Source of the DNA: Oerskovia enterophila
GTDB lineage: Bacteria; Actinomycetota; Actinomycetes; Actinomycetales; Cellulomonadaceae
Direction: 5' to 3'
DNA length: 64,000 bases
NCBI RefSeq assembly: GCF_001692445.1
Contig: NZ_MAQA01000001.1
Location: forward strand, 1-64,000
The position numbers were made by a program, and so were the translations under genes. This document shows, in pieces, positions 27,638-36,282 of this stretch. Under the pieces are notes generated by a model, which was not told the origin of the DNA, searched no databases, and saw only the letters and a program-made list of their open reading frames with translations. The stretch's first letter is position 1. Each line of letters starts with the position of its first letter.

Positions 27638-28285
27638 CTACCCGGCACGACCCTCGGTCGACCCGACCCCGTCGCGGACGGGAAGGTACCTCCCCAGGAT
27701 GAGGGCGTCGTCGGGCCCGTCGAGCGGAGCGAGTCCCAGGCGTTCGTAGAACGCGATCGCGCCCGTGTTCTCCGACCCCACGCCGAGGTGCAGCCCGGGG
27801 ACGTCGAGGGCCACCAGCTGGTCCACGAGACGCTCGACGAGCCGCCGCCCCCACCCGCCGCCCTGGGCCTCGGGCAGCAGGTCGATGTGCAGGTGTGCGG
27901 GGTGCGAAGCAGGGTCGACGAGCCAGGGGCGCACCTCGACCGACCGGTCGTGGATCTGGCGGACCAGGCCTGCGTCGGGGGACTCGTCGGCCGGGTCGGG
28001 CAGCAGGTGCCGGGCCCGCAGCTCCGGCCACCACTCCCGTTCGCACCAGTCCTCGAAGGCGAGGGTGTCGCGGCAGCCGATCACGTACCCGACCACGCGC
28101 TCGTCGTCGGTGACGAGGACCGAGACGAGCCCCGGGTCGTGGGCCGCGTAGGGGGCGGCATAGACCTCTCCGAGGAGCCGCGGGTCGGCGAAGCGGTTGC
28201 TCGCGTCCCGGCCGTTGTCCCCCGTGCGCAGACAGATGTCGTAGAGCGCGTCCAGGTCGCCGGGCGCGTAGGGACGGATTCTCAC
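27638..28285 (-). CDS. GNAT acetyltransferase, paralogue of the cluster GNAT
   Basis: A 215-aa GNAT protein clearly related to the product of 12452-13060. It shares YDICLRTGDNGRDAS, PRLLGEVYAAPY, GYVIGCRDTLAFEDW, HLHIDLLPEAQGGGWGRRL and the acetyl-CoA-proximal ENTGAIAFYERLG. GTG 28285 is chosen because a GAGGGAG lies 8 bases upstream and the fold begins immediately (VRIRPYAPGDL); the frame extends 17 codons further without a better start. It is divergent from a ROK-regulated sugar ABC operon, so both GNAT paralogues sit beside sugar importers. Its acceptor is unknown; an amino sugar is my inference. Confidence 0.82.
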   Translation of the reverse strand: MRIRPYAPGDLDALYDICLRTGDNGRDASNRFADPRLLGEVYAAPYAAHDPGLVSVLVTDDERVVGYVIGCRDTLAFEDWCEREWWPELRARHLLPDPADESPDAGLVRQIHDRSVEVRPWLVDPASHPAHLHIDLLPEAQGGGWGRRLVERLVDQLVALDVPGLHLGVGSENTGAIAFYERLGLAPLDGPDDALILGRYLPVRDGVGSTEGRAG

Positions 28286-28493
28286 GGTGGTGCTCCCTCG
28301 GGTCCGCGGGGTCGTCCGTCTCGGTGCTGAGGTCACGGTTCTGACTCGGCCTCTTGCGCGGGGCGACTCCGTGTGGAAGATTACTAGTCAAGTTTACAGA
28401 CAATTAATTCGGCCGACATCGATGGTGACGTCAGGTTCAGGCACTCTTGAGCCGGAGCACCGCAGACGTCGGGCTCGGTCAGGAGACGACGCA
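28286..28493. promoter_or_regulatory. Divergent intergenic region, AT-rich island before ROK gene
   Basis: Between the divergent GNAT and ROK genes a markedly AT-rich patch at 28378-28412 contains ACTAGTCAAGTTTACAGACA followed by ATTAATT. Its AGTCAAGTTTAC core resembles ROK-family operators, which are AT-rich inverted repeats, so autoregulation is plausible. No TGGT array like that of the first cluster is present. Confidence 0.4.
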
Positions 28494-29792
28494 GTGAGCA
28501 CGGACAGCACCAAGAGGGTCGGCAACGCGACCGTCCTGCGCGCCCTCAACGACGGGGCGGCGCTCGAGGCGCTGCTCCGGCACGGGCCCATGACCTCCGC
28601 AGGGCTCCAGGAACGACTCGGGCTGTCCAAGCCCGCGACCGCGACCCTCGTGGCTCGCCTCGAGGCGGCCCGGCTCGTCGAGCGCTCGGGTCACCGCGAC
28701 GGCCGACCCGGTCCGCGCGCCGTCGTCTGGACGTTGCGTGCGGCCGCCGGCTACGCGGCCGGCGTCGACGTCGCGGTCGGCAAGATCTCGGTCCTCGTCG
28801 CCGACCTGAGCGGTCAGGTGGTCGGCCGGTCCGAGCGCGAGACCGAGTGGGCCGCCGAGGAGCACCCTGACGGCGCGCACCTCGCGCTGGTCCGTACCGT
28901 CGTGGAGGAGGCCTGTGCGCAGGCCGAGATCGGCCTCGCCGACCTGCTCCAGGTCGCGGTCGGCTTCCCCGGGTCGATCGACCCGGCGACCGGACGGCTC
29001 GCCTACGCGCCGCACATCGAGGTCTGGAACGACCAGGACGTCGAGGCCCAGCTGGGCGAGGTGCTGGGTGTCCCCGTCGCGGTCGAGAACGACGTCAACC
29101 TCGTCGCGCTCGCGGAGCTCGGGCGCGAGGACCTCGCGGACGTCACCGACCTCTTCGTGCTCTGGGTCGACCAGGGAGTAGGTGCTGCGACGCTCCTCGA
29201 CCGGCGGATCCGCCGTGGTCGTCGGGGCGGCGCTGGCGAGATCGACCACGTCCCGGTCCCCGACCCCGCCCGCCGGGGCCGTGAGCCCGAGGGGCGTCGC
29301 AACGTCGCCAACCTCGTCCAGCTCGACGGCGTCGCGCGCCTCGCGCAGGCCTACCGTCTTCCCCCCTTCGACTCCGCACCGCTCGACACGCTGCGGATCG
29401 ACCCCGCTCCGGAAGGCAGGGCGTCCGACGCCGCCCGCAGCCCCGAGGTCCGCAAGGCCGCGACGAGCGCGCTCGAGCGGGCCAGCAGCGAGCCGGTCGG
29501 CGACGCCGGGGACTTCCTCGACGACCTCGGTCGGCGTCTCGCGGTGGTCCTGAGCATGGTCGTCGGCGTCCTCGACCCCGACGCCGTGGTGCTCGGGGGC
29601 GAGGTCGCCGTCGCCGGCGGTGAGCCGCTCCGCGGCCGCGTCGCCACGGCCCTCCGCACGGAGCACGGCGCTCTTGCTCCTGTCCTCCTGTCCACCGCCC
29701 GAGGCAACGGCGTCGTCGAAGGAGCTCTCGCCGCTGCCCTCGACGAGGCAAGACGCCGCGTCTTCGGAGCGGGGAGCGTCACCCCCTCCTAG
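28494..29792 (+). CDS. ROK family transcriptional regulator lacking the zinc motif
   Basis: A 432-aa regulator with an N-terminal winged helix-turn-helix (about residues 18-75, GPMTSAGLQERLGLSKPATA) and a ROK sugar-kinase-like domain. The usual ROK zinc motif CGCGxxGC is replaced by a cysteine-free stretch (IDHVPVPDPARRGREPEGRR), and the GE(I/L)GH motif reads GEIDH. Sugar kinase activity is therefore unlikely; sensing may still work. GTG 28494 has AGGAGA upstream. It directly precedes the CUT1 transporter genes and likely controls them in response to the imported sugar. Confidence 0.85.
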   Translation: MSTDSTKRVGNATVLRALNDGAALEALLRHGPMTSAGLQERLGLSKPATATLVARLEAARLVERSGHRDGRPGPRAVVWTLRAAAGYAAGVDVAVGKISVLVADLSGQVVGRSERETEWAAEEHPDGAHLALVRTVVEEACAQAEIGLADLLQVAVGFPGSIDPATGRLAYAPHIEVWNDQDVEAQLGEVLGVPVAVENDVNLVALAELGREDLADVTDLFVLWVDQGVGAATLLDRRIRRGRRGGAGEIDHVPVPDPARRGREPEGRRNVANLVQLDGVARLAQAYRLPPFDSAPLDTLRIDPAPEGRASDAARSPEVRKAATSALERASSEPVGDAGDFLDDLGRRLAVVLSMVVGVLDPDAVVLGGEVAVAGGEPLRGRVATALRTEHGALAPVLLSTARGNGVVEGALAAALDEARRRVFGAGSVTPS

Positions 29793-29932
29793 CCCGCACG
29801 GTCCGCCCGGACCGTTCGACCACCAGACCCCACACCTCACGCGACCCCGGTCGACCACCCCCTGACCCGTCGCACCCTCCACCAGGCACCACGCCGTCCC
29901 GGGCTCTCTCGCGCCCATTTCTCGAAGGAACG

Positions 29933-31330
29933 ATGATGATCCGCACCCTGAACCTCCCGTCCCGAGGCGTCCCCGCCCGGGCGGGCCGGACCACCGGACG
30001 CGTCCGCGCCCGGGTGACCTCCGCCGTCGGGACGCTCGCCGTGAGCGCCCTCGCGCTCTCCGCCTGCACCGCCGGGACCGACGGCGGCGGGGGCAGCACC
30101 GCGGCCCCCGCCGACGACGAGGAGGTGTCGATCTCGATCTGGAGCGGCTTCTCCGACCGCGAGCTCGGCATCATCGACGAAGCGGTCGCCCGCTTCGAGG
30201 CCGACCACCCCAACTACACCGTCACGAGCCAGGGCAGCCAGGACGACGACAAGCTCGCCCAGGCCATCCGCGGGGGCAACGCGCCCGACGTCGCGGTGTC
30301 CTTCTCGACCGACTACGTGGGGCAGAACTGCTCGTCGGGAGCCTGGCAGGACCTCGGGCCGTTCATCGAGCGGGACGGCGTCGACCTCGAGCAGATCCCT
30401 GCGGCCGTGCGCGGCTACACCGAGTTCGAGGGCACGCGCTGCGCCCTCCCCATGCTCGCCGACGTCTACGGGCTCTACTACAACCTCGACCAGTTCGCGG
30501 CGGCAGGCGTGACCGAGCCGCCCCGCACCACGAGCGAGCTCCTCGAGACAGCCAAGAAGCTCACGCAGTTCAACGAGGACGGCTCCATCAAGGTCGCCGG
30601 GTTCGTGCCGCTCATGAACTTCTACGCCAACACCCCGCAGGTCGTCGGCCCCATGTTCGGCGCGCACTGGACCGACGACTCGGGAAGGTCGAGCATCTCG
30701 ACCGACCCGGCGTGGGCCGCCCTCGCGACCTGGCAGAAGGAGCTCGTCGACTGGTACGGCTACGACAAGCTGCAGAAGTTCGTCGCCGGGTCGGGGCAGC
30801 AGTACTCGGCCGACCAGGACTTCCAGACGGGCCGCATCGCGATGGCCCTCGACGGGGAGTACCGCACGGCGTTCATCGACGACGCCGCGCCGGACCTGGC
30901 CTACGCGACCGCCCCGGTCCCCGTGAGCGACGACCGGGTCGACGAGTACGGCGGCGGGTACGCGACGGGCACCGTGATCGGCATCCCCCAGGGAGCAGAG
31001 AACCCCGGGGCCGCGTTCGAGCTCGTCAAGTACCTGGCGTTCGACACGGGCTCGCTCGTGGCGATGTCCAACGGGCTCAAGAACGTCCCGACGACGCTCG
31101 ACTCGCTCGAGTCGCCCGAGCTCGAGGTCACGCCTCAGTTCCAGACGTTCCTCGACGTGTTCGCCTCGGACGGGCTGTCCAACAACCCGCCGTCGGCGAA
31201 CGGCGGTGCCTACCTCAAGACCGTGTCCGACTTCTTCGACAAGTGGCAGGCGGGCGGCGTGAGCGACCTCGACGCCGCTCTCGCCCAGGTCGACACGGAC
31301 ATCGAGAACGCCAAGGGCATCGGCGGCTGA
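29933..31330 (+). CDS. Extracellular solute-binding lipoprotein of second sugar ABC transporter
   Basis: A 465-aa family-1 solute-binding lipoprotein. The signal peptide ends in the lipobox ALSAC with Cys45 as the lipid anchor. The mature domain opens with SISIWSGFSDRELGIIDEAV, typical for CUT1 binding proteins. Two adjacent ATGs (29933 and 29936) follow AAGGAAC; the first is taken. It lies 140 bases after the ROK gene, and that gap shows no clear operator. The permeases follow with gaps of 2 and 1 bases. No hydrolase or catabolic enzyme is linked, so the substrate is open. Confidence 0.88.
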   Translation: MMIRTLNLPSRGVPARAGRTTGRVRARVTSAVGTLAVSALALSACTAGTDGGGGSTAAPADDEEVSISIWSGFSDRELGIIDEAVARFEADHPNYTVTSQGSQDDDKLAQAIRGGNAPDVAVSFSTDYVGQNCSSGAWQDLGPFIERDGVDLEQIPAAVRGYTEFEGTRCALPMLADVYGLYYNLDQFAAAGVTEPPRTTSELLETAKKLTQFNEDGSIKVAGFVPLMNFYANTPQVVGPMFGAHWTDDSGRSSISTDPAWAALATWQKELVDWYGYDKLQKFVAGSGQQYSADQDFQTGRIAMALDGEYRTAFIDDAAPDLAYATAPVPVSDDRVDEYGGGYATGTVIGIPQGAENPGAAFELVKYLAFDTGSLVAMSNGLKNVPTTLDSLESPELEVTPQFQTFLDVFASDGLSNNPPSANGGAYLKTVSDFFDKWQAGGVSDLDAALAQVDTDIENAKGIGG

Positions 31331-31332
31331 CC

Positions 31333-32340
31333 ATGACCGTCCTGGCTCCTGGCCACCCCGGTTCCCCGGCCGCCACCGTGCGGCCGGGGGACCCGGCGGG
31401 CCCTGCTCTGCGGCGCAAGCGCTCGCGGCGCCGTGCGCTGACCGTCCTTGCCTTCATGGCGCCCTGGATCGTCGGGTTCACGCTGTTCCTGGTGTACCCG
31501 CTGGTCTCGACCGTCTACTTCTCGTTCACGAACTACGACCTCATCTCCGCCCCGACCTTCGTGGGCCTGCGCAACTACACGCACATGTTCACCGCGGACC
31601 CCATCATGTGGATCGCGATCAGGAACACTGCGTGGCTCACGGTCGCGATCACGGTGGGACGCGTGCTGTTCGCGCTCGTGACCGCGGTGACGCTGACCAA
31701 GGTCAAGCGGGCTACGGGCATCTTCCGCACCCTGTACTACCTGCCGGCCCTCGTGCCCCCCGTCGCCGGCACGCTCGCGTTCGTGTTCCTCTTCAACCCC
31801 GGTTCGGGTCCGGTCAACAAGGTGCTCGGCTGGTTCGGGATCGAGGGGCCGCTGTGGTTCCAGGACCCGGCGCTCGCCAAGCCCGCGCTGACCATGCTCG
31901 TCCTGTGGGGCGTGGGCGAGCTCATGATCATCGTCCTCGCCTCGCTGCTCGACGTCCCGACCGAGCTGTACGAGGCCGCGGGCCTCGACGGCGCGGGGGC
32001 GTGGCGGAAGTTCTGGCACGTGACCCTGCCGTCGATCGTCCCCGTCCTGCTCTTCTCGGTCGTCACGTCCGTGATCGCGGGCCTGCAGTTCTTCACGCAG
32101 GCCATGGTCGCGGGGTCGGTGGCCTCGGGCTCGTCGCAGGTCGCGGGCAGCAGCCAGCTCGCGGGCTACCCGGAGAACTCGACCATGACGTTCCCCATGT
32201 GGCTCTACCAGCAGGGATTCCAGTACTACAACATGGGCTACGCCTCCGCGATGGCGGTCGTGCTCTTCCTCGTGTCGGGCGCGTTCACGCTCCTCGTGCT
32301 GCGCCGCATGACCCGAGGCTCCGACGAGGCAGGTGCCTGA
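31333..32340 (+). CDS. Sugar ABC transporter permease, CUT1 MalF-like
   Basis: A 335-aa permease with a basic leader (RRKRSRRRALTVLAFMAPW), six membrane helices and the EAA docking loop EAAGLDGAGAWRKFWHVTLP. The start ATG lies two bases after the binding-protein stop. It is the first permease of the heterodimer, and it would depend on a shared ATPase encoded outside this window. Confidence 0.9.
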   Translation: MTVLAPGHPGSPAATVRPGDPAGPALRRKRSRRRALTVLAFMAPWIVGFTLFLVYPLVSTVYFSFTNYDLISAPTFVGLRNYTHMFTADPIMWIAIRNTAWLTVAITVGRVLFALVTAVTLTKVKRATGIFRTLYYLPALVPPVAGTLAFVFLFNPGSGPVNKVLGWFGIEGPLWFQDPALAKPALTMLVLWGVGELMIIVLASLLDVPTELYEAAGLDGAGAWRKFWHVTLPSIVPVLLFSVVTSVIAGLQFFTQAMVAGSVASGSSQVAGSSQLAGYPENSTMTFPMWLYQQGFQYYNMGYASAMAVVLFLVSGAFTLLVLRRMTRGSDEAGA

Positions 32341-32341
32341 C

Positions 32342-33283
32342 ATGACCACTTCCACGACCCTGCCGGCCCCCGCCGGCTCGTCCGCTCCGCACCGTCACGG
32401 GCGCACGTCGCGCACCGCGCGCCCGTCGGCCCAGCTGCCAGGGTTCCGCCTGAGCCCGCGCGCCCAGCGGATCGCTTCCTCGGTCGCGACGCACTCGTTC
32501 GCGATCGTCCTGGCCGTGATGTTCATGGCCCCGATCGTGTTCGTGGTGCTCACGGCCTTCATGTCCGACCAGCAGGCGCTCACGGGCGCCTGGTGGCCCA
32601 CGTCGTGGCACGCGGAGAACTTCGCCGCGGTCTTCGACAAGGCGCCCATGCTGCGGTACTACCTGAACTCGCTCGTCTACTCGCTGCTCGCGACGCTCGG
32701 CATGCTGCTGTCGTCGGTGCCCGTGGCGTACGCGCTCGCGCGGCTGCGCTGGAAGGGGCGCAACCTGTCGTTCGTGCTCACGGTCGTGGCGATGCTCCTG
32801 CCGCCGCAGGTCGTGGCCGTTCCGCTCTACATCCTGTGGGCGCGGCTCGACATGACCGGGACGCTGTGGCCGCTGATCGTCCCGTACTTCGTGGGAGACG
32901 CGTTCAGCATCTTCCTGCTGCGCCAGTTCTTCCTCACGATCCCCGAGTCCTACTCGGAGGCCGCGCGGCTCGACGGCCTGAGCGAGCTCGGCATCCTGCG
33001 GCGCGTGATCCTGCCCATGGCCAAGCCGGGCGTCGCGGCCGCCGCGCTGTTCACGTTCATGTACACGTGGAACGACTACTTCGGTCCGCTCCTCTACACC
33101 GGGGAGAACCCCCAGAGCTGGACGCTGTCCCTGGGCCTCGCGTCGTTCCGCGGGGTGCACCAGGTGCAGTGGAACCTGACCATGGCGGCGACGCTGCTCG
33201 CGATGATCCCCGTCGTCGCGATCTTCTTCGTCGCCCAGAAGACGTTCGTCGAAGGGATCTCCTTCTCAGGTGTGAAGGGGTAG
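32342..33283 (+). CDS. Sugar ABC transporter permease, CUT1 MalG-like
   Basis: A 313-aa permease with six membrane helices and the EAA loop EAARLDGLSELGILRRVILP. The final GISFSGVKG is the standard MalG-type tail. A 50-residue polar leader precedes helix 1. ATG 32342 starts one base after the previous stop. It closes the transporter operon; a hairpin terminator follows at 33395. Confidence 0.9.
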   Translation: MTTSTTLPAPAGSSAPHRHGRTSRTARPSAQLPGFRLSPRAQRIASSVATHSFAIVLAVMFMAPIVFVVLTAFMSDQQALTGAWWPTSWHAENFAAVFDKAPMLRYYLNSLVYSLLATLGMLLSSVPVAYALARLRWKGRNLSFVLTVVAMLLPPQVVAVPLYILWARLDMTGTLWPLIVPYFVGDAFSIFLLRQFFLTIPESYSEAARLDGLSELGILRRVILPMAKPGVAAAALFTFMYTWNDYFGPLLYTGENPQSWTLSLGLASFRGVHQVQWNLTMAATLLAMIPVVAIFFVAQKTFVEGISFSGVKG

Positions 33284-33394
33284 TCCGGGAGGTGCCGCGG
33301 GGGACCGGAACTGGGCCGGGAGCCCGCGGCGGAGGTGCGGGGCCGCTCGACGTCCGCGTCGGGCGGCCCCTTCGTGCGCTCCGGCCCGACGGCG

Positions 33395-33420
33395 GCGCCG
33401 CACCCCGGGCGGTGCGGCGC
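33395..33420. terminator. GC hairpin between convergent genes
   Basis: A 10-bp perfect stem GCGCCGCACC (33395-33404) / GGTGCGGCGC (33411-33420) with a 6-base loop, overlapping a GCCCGACGGCG unit (33384-33394). It can terminate the sugar transporter operon and the short convergent ORF. Confidence 0.7.
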
Positions 33421-33455
33421 ACCTCAGCCCGTGCCCGCCCCGGGCGGTCCCTGGC

Positions 33456-33566
33456 TCAGGCCACGCCGTCGAGGCCCACGATCGACAGGAAGACCACGAG
33501 CGACCCGAGCAGGACGACGGCGACGCCCACCGAGACGAGCAGGACGGTGCGGGGACGGACGGGCAT
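33456..33566 (-). CDS. 36-aa single-pass membrane protein
   Basis: A short frame with a good AGGAG five bases before the ATG. The product begins MPVRPRTVLLVSVG, has one strongly hydrophobic helix (about residues 8-30) and a short polar end; the basic N-terminus suggests it faces the cytoplasm. I recognise no family. It lies just downstream (120 bases) of the end of the CoA-disulfide reductase gene on the same strand. Longer in-frame extensions to 33671 lack an RBS and are low-complexity. Confidence 0.55.
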   Translation of the reverse strand: MPVRPRTVLLVSVGVAVVLLGSLVVFLSIVGLDGVA

Positions 33567-33686
33567 GGGGCTCCTGCCGGGGTTGCTGGCGCACGGGCTG
33601 CGCGGGTCGCGTCGTGTGGCGCGGCCGGCCGCGGGTGCGGGGGACCCGACCATCGTAGGCAGCCCCGGCACCCGCGGCCGGCCGTT

Positions 33687-35534
33687 TCAGGCTCGGGCGT
33701 CGGCGAGCTCGGACGCGCTGCTCGACCGGCGCGCGAGCATCCCGTCACGCCACGTGAGGTACCCGCCGTCGAGGTTGCGCACGTCGTAGCCGAGCTGGCT
33801 GAGCAGGCGCGCGGCCGTGTGCCCGCGCTGCCCCACCTGGCAGTGCACGACGACGGGGGCCCCGGTCGGGATCTCGGCCGCGGCCCGTGCGCGCAGCTCG
33901 TCGAGCGGCACGTTGAGCGCGGGGAGCGTGCCGGTGCCGCCGTCGGGCTCGACGGTCCCGCGCGCGTGCTCGCCGGGCGTGCGGACGTCGACCACGGTCG
34001 CCCCCTGGGCGACGAGGTCGTCGAGCTCGTGCCACTGGACGCTGCGGGTCTCGCCCGCGCGCAGGTTGTCGGCCACGTAGCCGAGCATGTTGACGGGGTC
34101 CTTGGCCGAGCCGTACGCCGGGGCGTACGCGAGCTCGAGGTCGGCCAGGTCGGAGGCCGTGAGGCCGCCCGCGATGGCCGTGGCGACGACGTTGATGCGC
34201 TTGTCGACGCCGTCCCGCCCGACGCCCTGGGCACCCAGGATCAGGTCGGTCTCGGGGTCGACGAGAAGCTTGAGGGCCATCTGGCTCGCCCCCGGGTAGT
34301 AGCCCGCGTGCTGGGCGGGGTGCGTGTGGATCGCGCGGTAGGGGCGCCCCTCGGCGCGCAGGCGCTTCTCGTTGCGTCCCACGGTCGCGGCGGTGAGCCC
34401 GAACACCCCGACGACGGCCGTGCCCACCGAGGGGCGCATGCCGGCACGGCGGCCGAGGATCACGTCGGCGACGTGGCGGCCGTGCCGGTTGGCGAGGTTG
34501 GCGAGCGGGATGAGCGTGGGCTCGTCGGCCCCGGCGGGGCCCGAGCCCGCGGCGAGCCCGTCGCGCTTGGTGGCGGCGTCGCCCACGGCGAACACGTCGG
34601 GGACCGAGGTGCGCAGGTCCTCGTCGACCAGGATGCCGCCGCGGGGGCCCGTCCTCGCGCCAGCGAGGACGGCGAGCTCGACGTCGGGTCGGACGCCGAC
34701 CGCGGCGACCACGAGGTCGGCCGGGACCTCTCCGCGTGGCGAGCCGTCCGCGGACGTGAGCTCGGCCGTGTCGGGGCCGAGCGCACTGACCTGCGTGGAC
34801 GTGCGGACGTCCACGCCGTGGGCCTCGAGCTCCTGCCGGACGCGGACGGCCATCTCGGGGTCGAGCGGGGCCAGGACCTGGTCGGAGAGCTCGACGAGCG
34901 TCACGTCCAGGCCCCGGTGGACGAGGTTCTCCGCGACCTCGACCCCGACGAACCCGCCGCCGATCACGACGGCCGAGCGGGCAGGCGCGCGGAGGTGGTC
35001 GGTCGAGGGCTCGCTCAGGGGCGCGGCTGTGCCTGACGGGTCGGCTGCGCCGGACGGCGCGTCGACGCCGGCGCCGACGAGGGGGCCGTCGCTCGCGCGG
35101 CCCTCGATCGCGGCGACGATCCGGTCGACGTCGGACACGTCGCGCAGCACGAGGGCGCGCTCCATGCCGGGCACGGGCGGGACGATCGGGCGCGCGCCGG
35201 GGCTCAGGACCAGGCGGTCGTAGGTCTCGACGTGGTCCAGGCCCGTGGTCAGGTCGCGGACGGTGACGGTGTGCGCGGCGGCGTCGACCCCGGTCACGCG
35301 GTGGCGGACGCGGACGTCGATCCGGAAGCGGGCGGCGAGCGACTCGGGGGTCTGGAGGAGGAGCGCGTCGCGCTCCTCGATGACTCCGCCCGCGTAGTAC
35401 GGCAGACCGCAGTTGGCGAACGAGACGTGCTCGCCGGCCTCGAGGACGACGATCTGGGCGTCCTCCGAGAGACGGCGCAGACGGGTGGCCGCGGACATGC
35501 CTGCCGCGACCCCTCCGACGATGACGATCTTCAT
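33687..35534 (-). CDS. CoA-disulfide reductase/rhodanese fusion (FAD-dependent persulfide metabolism enzyme)
   Basis: A 615-aa fusion. Residues 1-500 are a pyridine nucleotide-disulfide reductase with FAD motif VGGVAAGMSAA, the single redox cysteine Cys42 in SFANCGLPYY (CoADR signature) and the NAD motif VIGGGFVGVE. Residues about 510-605 are a rhodanese domain with active-site Cys565 in CQVGQRG. Such CoADR-RHD enzymes reduce CoA-persulfide or polysulfide and are linked to sulfide and sulfane-sulfur handling. A Gly/Ala/Pro-rich insert (about residues 147-180, SGAADPSGTAAPLSEP) precedes the NAD motif and is unusual. It is divergent from the Cys-rich protein and CstR-like genes and shares their palindromic operator. 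Confidence 0.9.
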   Translation of the reverse strand: MKIVIVGGVAAGMSAATRLRRLSEDAQIVVLEAGEHVSFANCGLPYYAGGVIEERDALLLQTPESLAARFRIDVRVRHRVTGVDAAAHTVTVRDLTTGLDHVETYDRLVLSPGARPIVPPVPGMERALVLRDVSDVDRIVAAIEGRASDGPLVGAGVDAPSGAADPSGTAAPLSEPSTDHLRAPARSAVVIGGGFVGVEVAENLVHRGLDVTLVELSDQVLAPLDPEMAVRVRQELEAHGVDVRTSTQVSALGPDTAELTSADGSPRGEVPADLVVAAVGVRPDVELAVLAGARTGPRGGILVDEDLRTSVPDVFAVGDAATKRDGLAAGSGPAGADEPTLIPLANLANRHGRHVADVILGRRAGMRPSVGTAVVGVFGLTAATVGRNEKRLRAEGRPYRAIHTHPAQHAGYYPGASQMALKLLVDPETDLILGAQGVGRDGVDKRINVVATAIAGGLTASDLADLELAYAPAYGSAKDPVNMLGYVADNLRAGETRSVQWHELDDLVAQGATVVDVRTPGEHARGTVEPDGGTGTLPALNVPLDELRARAAAEIPTGAPVVVHCQVGQRGHTAARLLSQLGYDVRNLDGGYLTWRDGMLARRSSSASELADARA

Positions 35535-35560
35535 GCTTTCCTCCTGGGGTTCGGGACGAC

Positions 35561-35578
35561 TATACCCCGGGGGGTATA
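35561..35578. promoter_or_regulatory. CsoR/CstR-family operator
   Basis: TATACCCCGGGGGGTATA is a perfect inverted repeat with 8-bp arms around a GG spacer, matching the TACCC...GGGTA class of operators bound by CsoR-family repressors. It lies in the 74-base gap between the divergent CoADR-rhodanese and Cys-rich protein genes. Its right arm also supplies a TATATT that could serve as a -10 element, so repressor binding would block transcription. Confidence 0.85.
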
Positions 35579-35608
35579 TTGATCATCAACCCGATCAGGA
35601 GGATCACC

Positions 35609-35794
35609 ATGTGCAGAGCTGTGACCTGCAAGAAGTGCGGCAAGACGACGTGGGCCGGCTGCGGCCAGCACGTCGACGACGTCATGCGGGGCGTCCCGCG
35701 CAAGGACCGGTGCGAGGGGCACGCGGCCGAGCCGTCGCAGGGCTCGTCGCCCGGCTCGTTCCTCGCGAGGCTGTTCGGGTCGAACAGGTCATGA
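35609..35794 (+). CDS. Small Cys-rich zinc-ribbon-like protein (61 aa)
   Basis: A 61-aa protein starting MCRAVTCKKCGKTTWAGCGQ, with Cys at positions 2, 7, 10 and 18 and another later in KDRCEGH. The CxxCGKTTWAGCGxHxD pattern is one I have seen in short actinobacterial proteins beside CsoR-type regulators, but its function is not known to me. It may bind zinc, copper or persulfide sulfur. ATG 35609 has AGGAGG seven bases upstream, and it is the first gene under the TATACCCC operator. Its stop overlaps the next ATG. Confidence 0.8.
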   Translation: MCRAVTCKKCGKTTWAGCGQHVDDVMRGVPRKDRCEGHAAEPSQGSSPGSFLARLFGSNRS

Positions 35795-36282
35795 CCGAGC
35801 CCGGCGTGACCGCGCCGGCGGCGCCCGGGCCGCTCGCGCCCGACGCGGTCTCCGGGCCGTTCGCGGTGCAGGTCCGGCGGCAGGTGTGGGGGAGGCGTCG
35901 GCTCGTCGTCGGCGCCTCTCTCGCACCGGGAGTGCTCTGGCTGCTCGTGCAGGCCGGAGGCGGCTGGTCGCCCGCGGTCACGCCCGGGTGGGTCACCCTG
36001 CTCGTGGTGGTCGCCGTCGTCGGCGCACTCACGCTCGCGAGCTACGTCCCGGCCCGGGGCGAGGCCTGGCGGGATACCCTCGGGTGCTCGCCGTGCGCGG
36101 TCGTCTCGGGAGGCACCGTCCTCGCGGCGGCGTTCCTGGTGGGCCAGGCGCCGCACCAGGTCGGGATGGTGCTGCCCGCGCTGGCTGTTGTCCTGTTCGG
36201 GCTGGTGCAGCGCACGAGCAGCACCCGCGACGTGTGCGTGCGACGAGAGGAAGAGTCATGGAGCTCGACAAGGACGAGATGA
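35791..36282 (+). CDS. Small multi-pass membrane protein of unknown function
   Basis: A 163-aa protein with about four hydrophobic segments (residues 40-140: VVGASLAPGVLWLLVQAGG, VTLLVVVAVVGALTLASYV and two more). A CSPC motif (GCSPCAVV) lies between helices 2 and 3. I do not recognise a family. It overlaps the small Cys-rich gene by 4 bases, and its 3' end overlaps the start of the CstR-like gene by 25 bases, so all three are one operon. The paired cysteines suggest a redox or sulfur role, which is inference from context. Confidence 0.7.
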   Translation: MTEPGVTAPAAPGPLAPDAVSGPFAVQVRRQVWGRRRLVVGASLAPGVLWLLVQAGGGWSPAVTPGWVTLLVVVAVVGALTLASYVPARGEAWRDTLGCSPCAVVSGGTVLAAAFLVGQAPHQVGMVLPALAVVLFGLVQRTSSTRDVCVRREEESWSSTRTR

